Positions 51,129 to 60,497 are shown, counted from the first letter of the stretch. The stretch is 64,000 nt of DNA from an uncultured Bacilli bacterium (GCA_934131005.1 CAKOYV010000004.1:41295-105294); one strand, 5' to 3'. Numbers and translations are program-made. Notes: generated from the letters alone by a model not told the origin.

Positions 51129-51815
51129 CTACATTCCTCCTCTAAAACAAATTATCCATAAAATAAAAATTATAACTAATATAACACAAGATAATTTTGT
51201 TACTCTAAACTTTTTCCTATCCTTAGCATACATCTTTTTACAATCATAAATTCCACTATCAACAAGCTTAATTCCTTTAACTGAATAACTTGATAAGTCT
51301 CTATCACTTATAACCGTAAAAGATGTACAATCATCCAAATCTAAATATCTAACTGGCCCCACTTTAATAAAATATATAAACATAACAATATCTCCAATAG
51401 AACCAACAATATTCATAATAGACAAAAATACTAACATATAGCTATTGACAATCATTCCAATAACTAGTGTAACAATCCCAATCAAAACAACGGGAAATAA
51501 TAAAGAAGTAAGTATAACCCTACGAGGTATTTCTTGTTTACACATACAATAGAAAACTCCCATATCAAGCGACATTCCAAAAACTATATTATGTCTATCA
51601 ACACAAGAAAACAAAGAAAATCCAACTCCATGTAACCCTTCATGTAATATCATCCATAAAAATACATATATAATTAAATTAAAACTATAGCTAATATTAT
51701 AAGTATCATTATGTTCAATAACTAAAACTATAAAAGTAACAACTAAAAATAATAAAATTGCCATTATATTTAAAATAGTCATATCTAATTTATACGTATA
51801 ATACTTACTCTTCAC
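51129..51815 (-). CDS. DUF3267 putative zinc membrane protease
   Basis: 228 residues from GTG 51815 (AAGGTG 8 nt upstream; GTG at 51824 also possible). Four to five transmembrane helices. The second membrane stretch contains FLWMILHEGLHGVGF, an HExxH zinc-protease motif, and later NIVGSIGDIVMFIYF carries the Asp typical of DUF3267. No signal peptide beyond the first helix. Family members are thought to be intramembrane-type metalloproteases with unknown targets. It heads the group with the nucleotidyltransferase. Confidence 0.8.
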   Translation of the reverse strand: MKSKYYTYKLDMTILNIMAILLFLVVTFIVLVIEHNDTYNISYSFNLIIYVFLWMILHEGLHGVGFSLFSCVDRHNIVFGMSLDMGVFYCMCKQEIPRRVILTSLLFPVVLIGIVTLVIGMIVNSYMLVFLSIMNIVGSIGDIVMFIYFIKVGPVRYLDLDDCTSFTVISDRDLSSYSVKGIKLVDSGIYDCKKMYAKDRKKFRVTKLSCVILVIIFILWIICFRGGM

Positions 51816-51882
51816 AATTATCACACCTTAATTATATCATCCCATAATTATTATGTAAATTATATTAACTTATAATAAATTA

Positions 51883-53460
51883 TTACAAGCTACGCAAACA
51901 CTCTTGAAAATAATCATTATGAATAATCATACTATCCTTAAAATAACCATCAATATCAAAATTAAGCCCCTTATTATCTCCCCTAATATAATAAACCATT
52001 CTAAAAGCATAATTAATTACTCTCTTAAGCTCTCTTTTATCACACATAGAAATATCCATATAAGCCAAATTATTAAAATTCTTATCAATAACAAATCTCA
52101 TAAATCTATAACTATTAGACAAAACAACAGGATACTTTCCTTCTACTAAAAAACTATCATTATCAAATTCAAAATCTCTCTTAGAAGCTTCTTTCAATAT
52201 AACTTCAACAATAGCATTCCCCAAACTAACATTCTTAAAATTAATATATTTAAAAATACTATTATTATTTCTAATAAAATAAGATAACATATGTTTATTT
52301 TCTACTAAAACAGGATTCAAATATCCATCACTACCTAAATAATTCTTAACATCAAAAGTATTTCTCTTATATTTATTTAAATAAATATCCACAATCTTAT
52401 TAACTTCATCTCGATCATTTAACATAATATAGTTAATATTCCTTGCATCCTTTCCTATTAAATAAACCATAAACATATAATTACTATAAAATAAATTTCT
52501 AAAAGGATATTTGCAAATATCAAATTCTATATTTTCCCTAACCAACTTCAAAGCTAAATTATCAATTATTCTTTTTATATCTTTACTAATAATATTATGC
52601 CAATCAACAAATTCTACATTATCAACACATCTATCTATCATATAATTAACAAACTCAAAATCTTTATTTAAATATTGTGCTAAATAAATATTGCTCTCAA
52701 CCAACTCTATAGCACAATCATGACTATTAATATAAGTAATAATAGCCCTAACAATTCTATGCCAATCATTATCAACAAAATTATTCATATACCTCTCGTC
52801 TAAATATTTAACACAAGTAATATCTTCTTCAATCATATATTGTAAAAAATCTATATTTTTAAGCAATACTTCTGGCAATTTTTTATTAACATAAAATTCC
52901 TCAATTTTATACTTTCGCTTTCTTATTCTTAAAATAGCTTCTTTAATAATCTCTCTCTGACTCATCTTAATATTATCACCATATTTTATATATTTAACAT
53001 TATAAGCATCTAATTCTGTTAAATATTTCATAAAATCCAATGACATAGCTAATCTCTCAGGAAGAATACCAGGATAGACCAAAAATTCCTTCACACTAAC
53101 CTTAATTTCTTCCCTTCTAATAATACACAAACTCTTCTTAATTATCTCTTCTGCCATATCATCATCTATCATAAATTTATCAATAAATATCAAATTATTT
53201 ATATCATTGCAAACTAAACTATCACAAAAATAATAGCTATTAAAAAAGCTAACTTCCACACCTTCATCATAATATCTTGCTTGCTTATCATTAAAAAGCA
53301 TCCCTAAATCTGCTTCATCACCAAAACATTCAAAATAAATATCAATAACTCTCATCTGCGATTTTTCTTTAAGTTGAAAAAATTCCAAACAATGTTGTGG
53401 TAAATTATTTTTATCTTTTTTTATCTTATACTTAAATAGGAAAAAAAACACTTCTAGCAT
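51883..53460 (-). CDS. Helical-repeat protein, unknown
   Basis: About 525 residues; start uncertain (ATG 53460, with a TTG at 53472 just behind AAAAGAG). No known domain. From about residue 100 it is built of six or so units of roughly 65-75 residues, each with a P-x-x-L-x-x-N-x-x-FM-x-Y-x-I start and an NxxYI turn (LPERLAMSLDFMKYL, LPEVLLKNIDFLQYM, YPVVLSNSYRFMRFV). This is an alpha-solenoid-like pattern, probably a protein-binding scaffold. Rich in Ile, Asn, Asp and Tyr. No signal peptide or transmembrane segment. It is a single gene. Confidence 0.6.
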   Translation of the reverse strand: MLEVFFFLFKYKIKKDKNNLPQHCLEFFQLKEKSQMRVIDIYFECFGDEADLGMLFNDKQARYYDEGVEVSFFNSYYFCDSLVCNDINNLIFIDKFMIDDDMAEEIIKKSLCIIRREEIKVSVKEFLVYPGILPERLAMSLDFMKYLTELDAYNVKYIKYGDNIKMSQREIIKEAILRIRKRKYKIEEFYVNKKLPEVLLKNIDFLQYMIEEDITCVKYLDERYMNNFVDNDWHRIVRAIITYINSHDCAIELVESNIYLAQYLNKDFEFVNYMIDRCVDNVEFVDWHNIISKDIKRIIDNLALKLVRENIEFDICKYPFRNLFYSNYMFMVYLIGKDARNINYIMLNDRDEVNKIVDIYLNKYKRNTFDVKNYLGSDGYLNPVLVENKHMLSYFIRNNNSIFKYINFKNVSLGNAIVEVILKEASKRDFEFDNDSFLVEGKYPVVLSNSYRFMRFVIDKNFNNLAYMDISMCDKRELKRVINYAFRMVYYIRGDNKGLNFDIDGYFKDSMIIHNDYFQECLRSL

Positions 53461-53587
53461 ATCATTTGTCAACTCTTTTCTATAATAATAATTCTATCAT
53501 AATATTAACAAAAAAAAAAGAATCTTAATTTACTTTTTTGAAACAAATTAGAAAACTTTATCATCATAAGTAAAAAAGAAAGAAGAC

Positions 53588-54496
53588 TTATCTAGAAATA
53601 AATTTTCTTTCTTTTTTTCTACCATAACTATTTTGATGAGCAATATTATCACTCATTTCTTGACCATTTTTCTGTAACTGTTCTCTCAAAACAGCACGAG
53701 TATAATAAACAGCACCAGCTAAATCAATTTCTTTATCAACAAAATCGTATTTTTTGCAAGCACTCTCCCAAACATCTAAATGATTTTGAATAAAATTACC
53801 ATTAAGACTAAGAGTTTCTGCATCTTGCATTCTAATTTTAGCACGAAGTCGCATCATTTTACCAAAATATTCTGTCAGCTTATCATAGTCATATTCTCCA
53901 CCATGCAATTCATAAATATCATAAAAATCTTTCACTCTAGTATTAAGAACATCCGCTCTTTTACTTTCTAAAATGATACATAATTTTTCAGCCAAATACT
54001 CTTCAAAAGATGGAACATAAATATAAAATGGTTCATCACCTTCAAAAATAGGTGGCATCATTCTAGTAGTTGGCTCAATAAGCCTATTATAATTATCTTG
54101 AATATCAAGTCCTAGAGGTTGACTAATAGTTCCATATTCACCCTTTAGAGACATTTTATAAATACCAGTAGGCGTTCTATGAACACTTCTATTTAATTTA
54201 AATTTAAATAAACCATCACTACTATTTATAATCCTGAATAAAAGTGGAGCATTCAACTCAAAATCATTAAATAAGGCTAAGTCAACATCTGTAATTGCTC
54301 TAACTAATCTACCTAAATAAGCAATCTCTGCTGAACTACCTTTAATCATAATTTCTTGATCAGACATTTTGCTAACTTTCTCCAAAAAATTTCTTGCAAC
54401 AAAAGTTGTATAAACACCTCCAATATTCATATCAAGTCTCTCTGCTTCTTTTTTCATATAAGCTTTCATTTGATTACTATTTCTAAATTCAACCAT
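53588..54496 (-). CDS. AbiEii/AbiGii-type nucleotidyltransferase (orphan)
   Basis: 302 residues from ATG 54496 (GGTGGTGATGAT upstream). It has the nucleotidyltransferase order of the AbiEii toxin family: MIKGSSAEIAYLGRLVRAITDVDLAL (Gly-Ser then R-x-T-x-D-x-D-L), then EEYLAEKLCIILESKRADVLNTRVKDFYDIYEL (Lys/Arg...KDFYDIY). AbiEii proteins transfer nucleotides to tRNA or other targets and act with an AbiEi antitoxin. No AbiEi-like gene is adjacent: neighbours are a helical-repeat gene and a receiver remnant. Most such lone copies are of unknown role. The motifs look intact. Preceded by an A/T-rich gap and followed by a T-rich hairpin region. Confidence 0.82.
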   Translation of the reverse strand: MVEFRNSNQMKAYMKKEAERLDMNIGGVYTTFVARNFLEKVSKMSDQEIMIKGSSAEIAYLGRLVRAITDVDLALFNDFELNAPLLFRIINSSDGLFKFKLNRSVHRTPTGIYKMSLKGEYGTISQPLGLDIQDNYNRLIEPTTRMMPPIFEGDEPFYIYVPSFEEYLAEKLCIILESKRADVLNTRVKDFYDIYELHGGEYDYDKLTEYFGKMMRLRAKIRMQDAETLSLNGNFIQNHLDVWESACKKYDFVDKEIDLAGAVYYTRAVLREQLQKNGQEMSDNIAHQNSYGRKKERKFISR

Positions 54497-54554
54497 ATCA
54501 TCACCACCATTGCCAATTATTCTAGCACCTCGGCCAAAGCTTGTCAACTATAAA

Positions 54555-54701
54555 TTAATTATTTAAATAATCATTAAGAACTCTAGCAAGTTCTAATTTA
54601 TCAATTGGTTTAGCTAAGTAATCATTAAATCCTAATTTTAAATATTTCTCTTTCATCCCACTAATAGCATTAGCAGTTAAAATAACTGTAGGTATTTTAA
54701 A
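54555..54701 (-). pseudogene. Remnant of a response-regulator receiver domain
   Basis: Minus-strand reading between 54701 and the TAA at 54555 gives FKIPTVILTANAISGMKEKY and then LGFNDYLAKPIDKLELARVL, the C-terminal half of a receiver domain with its conserved Thr-Ala and the Lys-Pro. An in-frame TGA lies immediately upstream (54704-54702) and no ATG or ribosome site precedes the piece. It closely resembles, but is not identical to, the end of the receiver in the adjacent hybrid kinase (IPVIALTADAINGAQEKYK ... VTKPF). Likely the tail of a deleted or duplicated kinase. Confidence 0.8.
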
Positions 54702-54731
54702 TCAATTATTATAATAATTAGTACATAATTT

Positions 54732-56594
54732 TTACTCATTCATATTTTTACTACTTAAACAATTATCTATTTTTTCCTTAATAATTTCTTTAGTAAATGG
54801 TTTTGTCACACAATCAGTAAAACCTAAAAGTTTATACTTTTCTTGTGCACCGTTTATAGCATCAGCTGTCAATGCTATAACAGGAATATCAAAGTTGGGA
54901 ATTTTTCTTAATTTATTCATAGCCGTTACTCCACTCATAACAGGCATCATAATATCCATTAAAATAATATCATAATGATTTGCTTTTACCTTATTAATAG
55001 CTTCCTCACCATTATAACATTCATCTATCTTTTTAAAATTTAAAGAACTTATAGCTCGTTTAGCAACTTTAATATTAAGTTTATTATCATCAACTATTAG
55101 AATAGTTTTGTCCTGATAATTAATATCATTTGATTCTTGTTCAATTTTTGGAGAAGAAATATTTTCCAAATCCTTTTTAGTAGCTATTTTTTGAGGTAAT
55201 GTCACCATAAACATTGATCCTTTACCAAAAGTAGATTCAACGTTTATTTTTCCACCTAATAACTCAACTAGTTTTTTGGTAATAGCAAGTCCCAAGCCAG
55301 TTCCCTCTGTTGTAGTATTTTTTTCAATATCTAAACGTTCAAATTTATGAAACAACTTATCTATATATTCCCTCTTTATACCTCGCCCACTATCTTTTAC
55401 GGTCATAAATAATAAAGATACTCCCTTTTTATTTATACATTTTATATTTAATTCTATACTTCCTTCATCGGTATATTTAATTGCATTAGAAAGTAAATTG
55501 TTCAAAATTTGTTTTACATGTACTTTATCACCATTTAAATATTCTGGAATATCCTGAGCAATATTTAACTTATAATTAATTGGTTTGGTACCTATTCTAG
55601 TTCCATTAATTTTAAATAAAGTTTCAACTTCCTCTTTAAAATTATAAACTATCTCATTAATTTCTAATTTATCACTCTCAATTTTATTAATATCCATAAT
55701 ATTACCAACAATTTCAAGAAGTGTATGTGAAGCTGAGATAACATCATCAACATCTTCTTTCATACTAGACGGTAACTTTTTGTTATCAGCCATATCTTCA
55801 CATAATCCAACAATAGCATTTAGAGGCGTTCTTATTTCGTGAGACATGGAAGATAAAAAATCACTTTTTGCAGAATTGGCCTTTTCAGCTTGCTCCCTCG
55901 CTATATTTAAAGCTTCTATCATTTTAATATCAGGATTTTCAATAGTAAAATACATTAAATTAGTCACAATTGCAAAAGAAGAAGAAATAATTAAAAAACC
56001 TGGATTAAATGCTCTTATAACTAGAGCTAAAATCATAACAAAAATAAACACTAAAACTGGAATATATTTTTTCTTTTCTTTATTTATTCTATTTGCATAA
56101 CAAACTACCCAACTAATAAGATAAATTAAAACTATTACATATAATAAATTTGCACTAACTCCATATGAATAAACAATATTATTTTGATTGTAATATTTAA
56201 GTGGTAAAAATAATAAAAGACTTATAACAACAAACCACAATATAACAAAAAACATACTACACTTTCTTTTCAAATTAAACTTATCTTCTTGTTTTTTAAA
56301 TGAAATAGAATAAATATATAAAGTAAATAATGATTGCCACAAAAATATAACAATTAAAAATACCCGATTAATCAATTCCGTTAAAAAAGGAATTTTATCC
56401 ATATTAGATACTGTTACACAACAAAGTATTTCCATAATTAAATTTACAATATTAACAATAATAAGACTTCCATACAAATCAGTTTCCAAATTATGAATTC
56501 TTTTTTTATTAAAATAAATAACACCAATAAAAATACTATAAAGCAAATTACAAGCAATAATAGCTAGTCCTAAATACACAAAAAACACCTCCAT
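54732..56594 (-). CDS. Hybrid sensor histidine kinase with receiver domain
   Basis: 620 residues. Seven transmembrane helices in the first 220 residues, then a linker helix, HisKA (SMSHEIRTPLNAIVG, His near residue 250), HATPase with NLLSNAIKYTDEG, DSGRGI and GTGLGLAITKKLVELLGG, and a receiver domain (ILIVDDNKLN, phospho-Asp in ILMDIMMP near 540, Lys in VTKPF). It senses an unknown signal through its membrane part and passes phosphate internally to the receiver. No separate response regulator or phosphotransfer gene is adjacent. It begins 48 nt after the AMP-ligase gene ends, so the two may form one transcript. A receiver-domain remnant follows. Confidence 0.92.
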   Translation of the reverse strand: MEVFFVYLGLAIIACNLLYSIFIGVIYFNKKRIHNLETDLYGSLIIVNIVNLIMEILCCVTVSNMDKIPFLTELINRVFLIVIFLWQSLFTLYIYSISFKKQEDKFNLKRKCSMFFVILWFVVISLLLFLPLKYYNQNNIVYSYGVSANLLYVIVLIYLISWVVCYANRINKEKKKYIPVLVFIFVMILALVIRAFNPGFLIISSSFAIVTNLMYFTIENPDIKMIEALNIAREQAEKANSAKSDFLSSMSHEIRTPLNAIVGLCEDMADNKKLPSSMKEDVDDVISASHTLLEIVGNIMDINKIESDKLEINEIVYNFKEEVETLFKINGTRIGTKPINYKLNIAQDIPEYLNGDKVHVKQILNNLLSNAIKYTDEGSIELNIKCINKKGVSLLFMTVKDSGRGIKREYIDKLFHKFERLDIEKNTTTEGTGLGLAITKKLVELLGGKINVESTFGKGSMFMVTLPQKIATKKDLENISSPKIEQESNDINYQDKTILIVDDNKLNIKVAKRAISSLNFKKIDECYNGEEAINKVKANHYDIILMDIMMPVMSGVTAMNKLRKIPNFDIPVIALTADAINGAQEKYKLLGFTDCVTKPFTKEIIKEKIDNCLSSKNMNE

Positions 56595-56642
56595 ATGTTA
56601 CCTGAAATTATTATAACATACAGAAGCACTTTTTTAAATAAA

Positions 56643-58490
56643 TTATTTTTCTTTTCGCATCAAAGTTTTAGACTTCGCTTTTTTATTATTTTCCAATTGC
56701 TTTAAAGCAATAGTATCTATTTTACCAATAGCCGTTACTGGAAATTTATCAAGAACCTGATAATCATATGGTAAAGAATACTCTGCAAGTTGTTCTCGAC
56801 ATAAACGCTCAATCTCATTCAAAACTACTTCTTTATCTCTTGAATTATCTTTTAATATAATAAATGCCTTAGGCAATTCTCCTTGTCGTTCATCATAATC
56901 TCTACATCCTACTACTTTACATTCAGAAACATCATCACAAGATAAAATTACCTCCTCAATAGATGAAGGATAAACCTTAAAACCATCAGGTCTAATAATC
57001 ATTTCTTTATATCTTCCTTCAACAAATAACAATCCATCCTGATCAAAATATCCCAAATCACCGGAATAAATAGTAGCTTTACCATTTTCATCATGTAAAA
57101 TTTTCTTCTCTTCCTTATCATTATTGTAATAACCTATCATTACATTTGGACCAGAAATTCTAACCTCACCTTTATTATTATAAGTTAATTCTTGACCATT
57201 TTCTGGATCGTATACCCCCAAATTACATTTATACAACGGTATACCAACACTTTTCAATTTATTAGCTTCATTAGTTACACAAACACTAACAGCAGCATCA
57301 ACCTCACTCATACCATAACCTTTTATAATTTTAGTTTGACAATTATGTGCCCTCAAAAATTCATTAACTTGTTTCTCTAAAGTATAATCCATCTTATCAC
57401 CACCAACAATCGGCGTTTTAATAAACGATAAATCAACATTGGCTAATTTTTTACTTGACAATAAATAACCATAATGAGATGGAACACCAGCCATATAATT
57501 TGGTTTATGTTTTAGCAAAATTTCATCATATTTAGAAGGATCAAATTTAGGCATCAAAATTACTTTCATATTCATAGATAATGGTAAATGCAAACCATTT
57601 CCAACACCATAAACAATAAATGGTGGCATAATATCTAACCAAGTTCCATGATCATTAAAATCAAGTCCACTAATTTCACACTGATATGCACAACAGTTAA
57701 TATTATCATTAGACAAAATTACTCCTTTTGCTTTACCAGTCGTCCCACCAGTATGTACAATTGTTACTGGCATATTTGCCTCATACAACACTTCATCTGC
57801 TTTTTCATTAGAATTTTTCCTGATATCAACAAAATCATCCCACTTCAACACTTCATTTGTATCAATAAATCTTTTCTCTTTACTAGTAATTTTATCTTTA
57901 AATTTCATTATCTTTCGAATTGGTGCTTTAAAACTTTCGTATGGAGTTACCATTATAATTTGCTCAACAGTAGTATTTTTTTTCAAATTCCTATACTTCT
58001 CTCCAGCAACATCTATTCCAAAAAAAAGTTTTGAATTTACTTCATTAGCATACTCCTCTAACTCCAAAGAACTTTTTCTAGGATCAATCATATTTGATAT
58101 TGCACCAATTTTTGATAAAGCATAAAATAAGAAAACCATCTCCGGTGTTGTTGGCATACAAATTGTTACAATATCACCACGTTTAACATTCATAGCTTTC
58201 AATGAATCTGCAGTTTGATCTATTTTTTCAATTAACTGCTTATATGTCAATTTATTACCAAAATATTCAATCGCTATATTATTCATATTATCCTTATTTT
58301 TTTCCTTTAAATATCCATAAATAGTGTCTTTAGGCATATCACTCATTATAACATCTTCACTATAATATTTTAACCAAGGTTTATCAATACTAGCATACCC
58401 TGTAAGAGGACCATAAATTTTTCCTAATGCTAAATTTCTTAAATGTAAATCTCTTAATTTTTCCTCATTTAAATTTAAATTATTAATCAT
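56643..58490 (-). CDS. AMP-dependent ligase (acyl-CoA synthetase-like)
   Basis: 615 residues, ATG behind GAAGTGAGGAGT. ANL superfamily: P-loop-like VHTGGTTGKAKGVILS near residue 247, YGMSEVDAAVS, SGDLGYFDQDG with the conserved Asp, GRYKEMIIRPDGFKVYPSSIEEV hinge and the C-terminal Lys in PVTAIGKIDTIAL. It activates a carboxylate as acyl-AMP and then usually moves it to CoA or a carrier. N-terminal extension of about 60 residues has an unusual LTGYASIDKPWLKYY opening, similar to CoA-ligase families of gut Bacillota. The acyl substrate is unknown. Confidence 0.87.
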   Translation of the reverse strand: MINNLNLNEEKLRDLHLRNLALGKIYGPLTGYASIDKPWLKYYSEDVIMSDMPKDTIYGYLKEKNKDNMNNIAIEYFGNKLTYKQLIEKIDQTADSLKAMNVKRGDIVTICMPTTPEMVFLFYALSKIGAISNMIDPRKSSLELEEYANEVNSKLFFGIDVAGEKYRNLKKNTTVEQIIMVTPYESFKAPIRKIMKFKDKITSKEKRFIDTNEVLKWDDFVDIRKNSNEKADEVLYEANMPVTIVHTGGTTGKAKGVILSNDNINCCAYQCEISGLDFNDHGTWLDIMPPFIVYGVGNGLHLPLSMNMKVILMPKFDPSKYDEILLKHKPNYMAGVPSHYGYLLSSKKLANVDLSFIKTPIVGGDKMDYTLEKQVNEFLRAHNCQTKIIKGYGMSEVDAAVSVCVTNEANKLKSVGIPLYKCNLGVYDPENGQELTYNNKGEVRISGPNVMIGYYNNDKEEKKILHDENGKATIYSGDLGYFDQDGLLFVEGRYKEMIIRPDGFKVYPSSIEEVILSCDDVSECKVVGCRDYDERQGELPKAFIILKDNSRDKEVVLNEIERLCREQLAEYSLPYDYQVLDKFPVTAIGKIDTIALKQLENNKKAKSKTLMRKEK

Positions 58491-58599
58491 TATTACTCCT
58501 CACTTCCAAATTTGAATCTTATTCTAATAACAAATCTAATTATTATCATGATTACTAATTAAATATAACATTTTTTGTTATTAAAAGATATTTATTTTT

Positions 58600-58635
58600 C
58601 TTATAGTTAACAAAAAAAAGAGAACCTAAGTCTCT
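58600..58635 (-). terminator. Terminator of the dCTP deaminase-like operon
   Basis: AGAGAAC (58619-58625) pairs with GTCTCT (58630-58635) with one bulge, then a T8 run on the minus strand. Confidence 0.65.
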
Positions 58636-58661
58636 AATATCCAATTACTATATTATAATTA

Positions 58662-59690
58662 CTACTTTTTTCTACCTAAAATTTTATGATACTGACTACC
58701 TAATTCCTCATAATCCAAATTTTGCATAGTTCCATTATAACTATTTCCAATTAAACCCTCTGGTGTAAAATAATATAACTGACAGCATTTCATATTTTCA
58801 TAAATTCTAATAGGATGAGTAGGCCTAACTCCCATATGCCAATATCCCTTATAACCAATTGATCCCATACCAGCAGAACAATGAACATGATATCCAAGTC
58901 TTCCTAAAGAACTTCTTCCACTCATCATAGGCACCAAATTCACAGTCTCCGTCCACTCATTACTTCTTGCAACATAAACTTTATCAGGATATAAAACCAA
59001 TCCCTCATCTCCTATTTTAACATTCTCAACACGATTATTTTTCTTCAAATCAAGTACAGGTTCAGTATAATAGCCTATATTCTTATTCAAACTCAAATTT
59101 ACTGAATTAGGATTAATCACAATATTATCTTGTGGCGTTATTAAAATATCTCCCATGTGCATTCTGTGTTTTATCTCCTCACCACTAAGCATACCAATCT
59201 TATCACTTTTCTCATCTAAACTCTTAAAAAAAGTTAAATTTCCTACTTCAATATTAGGATAAATAACAACAGGCATCGTTGAAACAATACTAAGTAAAAA
59301 ATTACCATCATAATTATCAGTTCCATAACCACTATTAAGTTCAATACTAACTCCCAGCAAAGATAATGAAGTTCTGCCATTTAAAACAGGAACATAACCA
59401 TTAGTTTTTATCCTCTCAGATGTTTTAGCCAAATACATCTTCCGAGGCTCTAACACCAATCCTTCTTTAGGAATCTTAACTCTCCTTAACCTACTCACCT
59501 CATCCGTAGCAATTTCCCTCAAATATGTATTTTTTTCTTTTGTATCAACAATAGAGTAATCAAAAGTATATAAAACATCAGTTATGCTAACAATGCAACT
59601 ATTTGGTTTCGATAAAGCTCCCTCTTTTAAATTATCAATTTGTATATTACCATTATTCATCTGTTTTAATATTTCATTACTCGTCAACAT
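58662..59690 (-). CDS. Two-domain dCTP deaminase/dUTPase-fold protein lacking the catalytic Glu
   Basis: 342 residues made of two dCTP deaminase/dUTPase-like domains (about 1-165 and 166-342). Domain 1: NGRTSLSLLG (105-113) then NSGYGTDNYDG; the Glu expected five residues after that Gly is Ser134. Domain 2 begins like a Dcd N-terminus (MLSGEEIKHRMHMGDILITP ... INPNSVNLSL), keeps a full phosphate motif SGRSSLGRLG (257-266), but the catalytic place is Gly287 (SAGMGSIGYKGYWHMG). So neither domain has the deaminase Glu. Its ATG overlaps the upstream single-domain gene by 14 nt, so the two proteins are made together and probably form one assembly. Family clear; activity uncertain. Confidence 0.8.
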   Translation of the reverse strand: MLTSNEILKQMNNGNIQIDNLKEGALSKPNSCIVSITDVLYTFDYSIVDTKEKNTYLREIATDEVSRLRRVKIPKEGLVLEPRKMYLAKTSERIKTNGYVPVLNGRTSLSLLGVSIELNSGYGTDNYDGNFLLSIVSTMPVVIYPNIEVGNLTFFKSLDEKSDKIGMLSGEEIKHRMHMGDILITPQDNIVINPNSVNLSLNKNIGYYTEPVLDLKKNNRVENVKIGDEGLVLYPDKVYVARSNEWTETVNLVPMMSGRSSLGRLGYHVHCSAGMGSIGYKGYWHMGVRPTHPIRIYENMKCCQLYYFTPEGLIGNSYNGTMQNLDYEELGSQYHKILGRKK

Positions 59691-60228
59691 TTCTAACTCT
59701 TCCCTTCACTAGCTTTTTTCCATATTCTCGATTTATCCTAGATTCCGTTGGTACGACCTGCCCAAAATACTTACCACGATATTCTATTTTAGGATCTCCA
59801 ACTAAAGAATAATAATATATCTTCCCAATCGGCATATTTGGATAGACAATCGTAGGATTCGCACACACTATTTCAAGAGTCCAAGTCCCCTCAAATCCAT
59901 TATCTCCAAATCCTGCCGTTACATGAATTTCAACACCCAAAGTTGCAAGTTCATTTAATCCAGAAAGTAAAGGTACATAACCATAAGTTTTAGTATACTC
60001 ATTAGTACTACCTAAATATAACTTATTTGCTTCCAACAATAGCCCACCAGCAGGTATATTAATTGTTCTACTAGCATTCTCTTTACAAACATCCAAAACA
60101 GGCTCATCATAAACCTTTAAAACATCACTCAAAGTAACCAAAATATAATTATCTCCTATATTGTCGTCAGCATTATCAACATAAATATTATTATCAATCT
60201 CTTTTTTCAGACCGTTCTTATTTAACAT
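59677..60228 (-). CDS. Single-domain dCTP deaminase-like protein keeping the catalytic Glu but lacking GRSS
   Basis: 183 residues. Dcd/dUTPase fold: IPAGGLLLEANKLYLGSTNEY, then TAGFGDNGFEGTWTLEIV with the catalytic Glu119 in place, and a C-terminal KYFGQVVPTESRI that matches the Dcd tail (Gln and SRI). The usual GRSSxxR motif reads SGLNELATLG (89-98): both Arg and both Ser are gone, so this domain cannot hold the triphosphate in the normal way. It is upstream of and overlapping the two-domain gene. A heteromer of three domains with a shared site is the simplest reading. AGGAGGG lies about 13 nt before the ATG, longer than usual. Confidence 0.8.
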   Translation of the reverse strand: MLNKNGLKKEIDNNIYVDNADDNIGDNYILVTLSDVLKVYDEPVLDVCKENASRTINIPAGGLLLEANKLYLGSTNEYTKTYGYVPLLSGLNELATLGVEIHVTAGFGDNGFEGTWTLEIVCANPTIVYPNMPIGKIYYYSLVGDPKIEYRGKYFGQVVPTESRINREYGKKLVKGRVRNVDE

Positions 60229-60464
60229 TATATTCTTATACCCTCCTAAACATAAAAAACTATATCCCCTATAGCCATACTACCTCTATATAAATTTATA
60301 AAAAACTAGAAATACTTACTAAAAATAATCTAAATTAATTAAATAGACAGTAACAATTTTATCCTTCATCATTAATATACCATCATTCCCAATTAAATAC
60401 CTCTCCTTTAACGATAAATTAACGAAAAAGAATAGTTTTAATCACTTATAAATAAAATTTTTTC

Positions 60465-60497
60465 TAACAAAAAAGAACCTAATCAAAGTTAAGTCCT
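60465..60497 (-). terminator. ileS terminator
   Basis: Nine-bp arms (60474-60482 with 60489-60497), two pairs being G-U on the minus strand, then T6. The rest of the gap 60229-60502 is AT-rich and I see no other feature there. Confidence 0.65.

Noticed and set aside
58662..60228. dCTP deaminase pair as an anti-phage dCTP/dGTP depletion defence gene
   Set aside because: Neither protein shows the fusion domains or regulator partners of described defence deaminases, and the motifs are split; no evidence beyond family membership.
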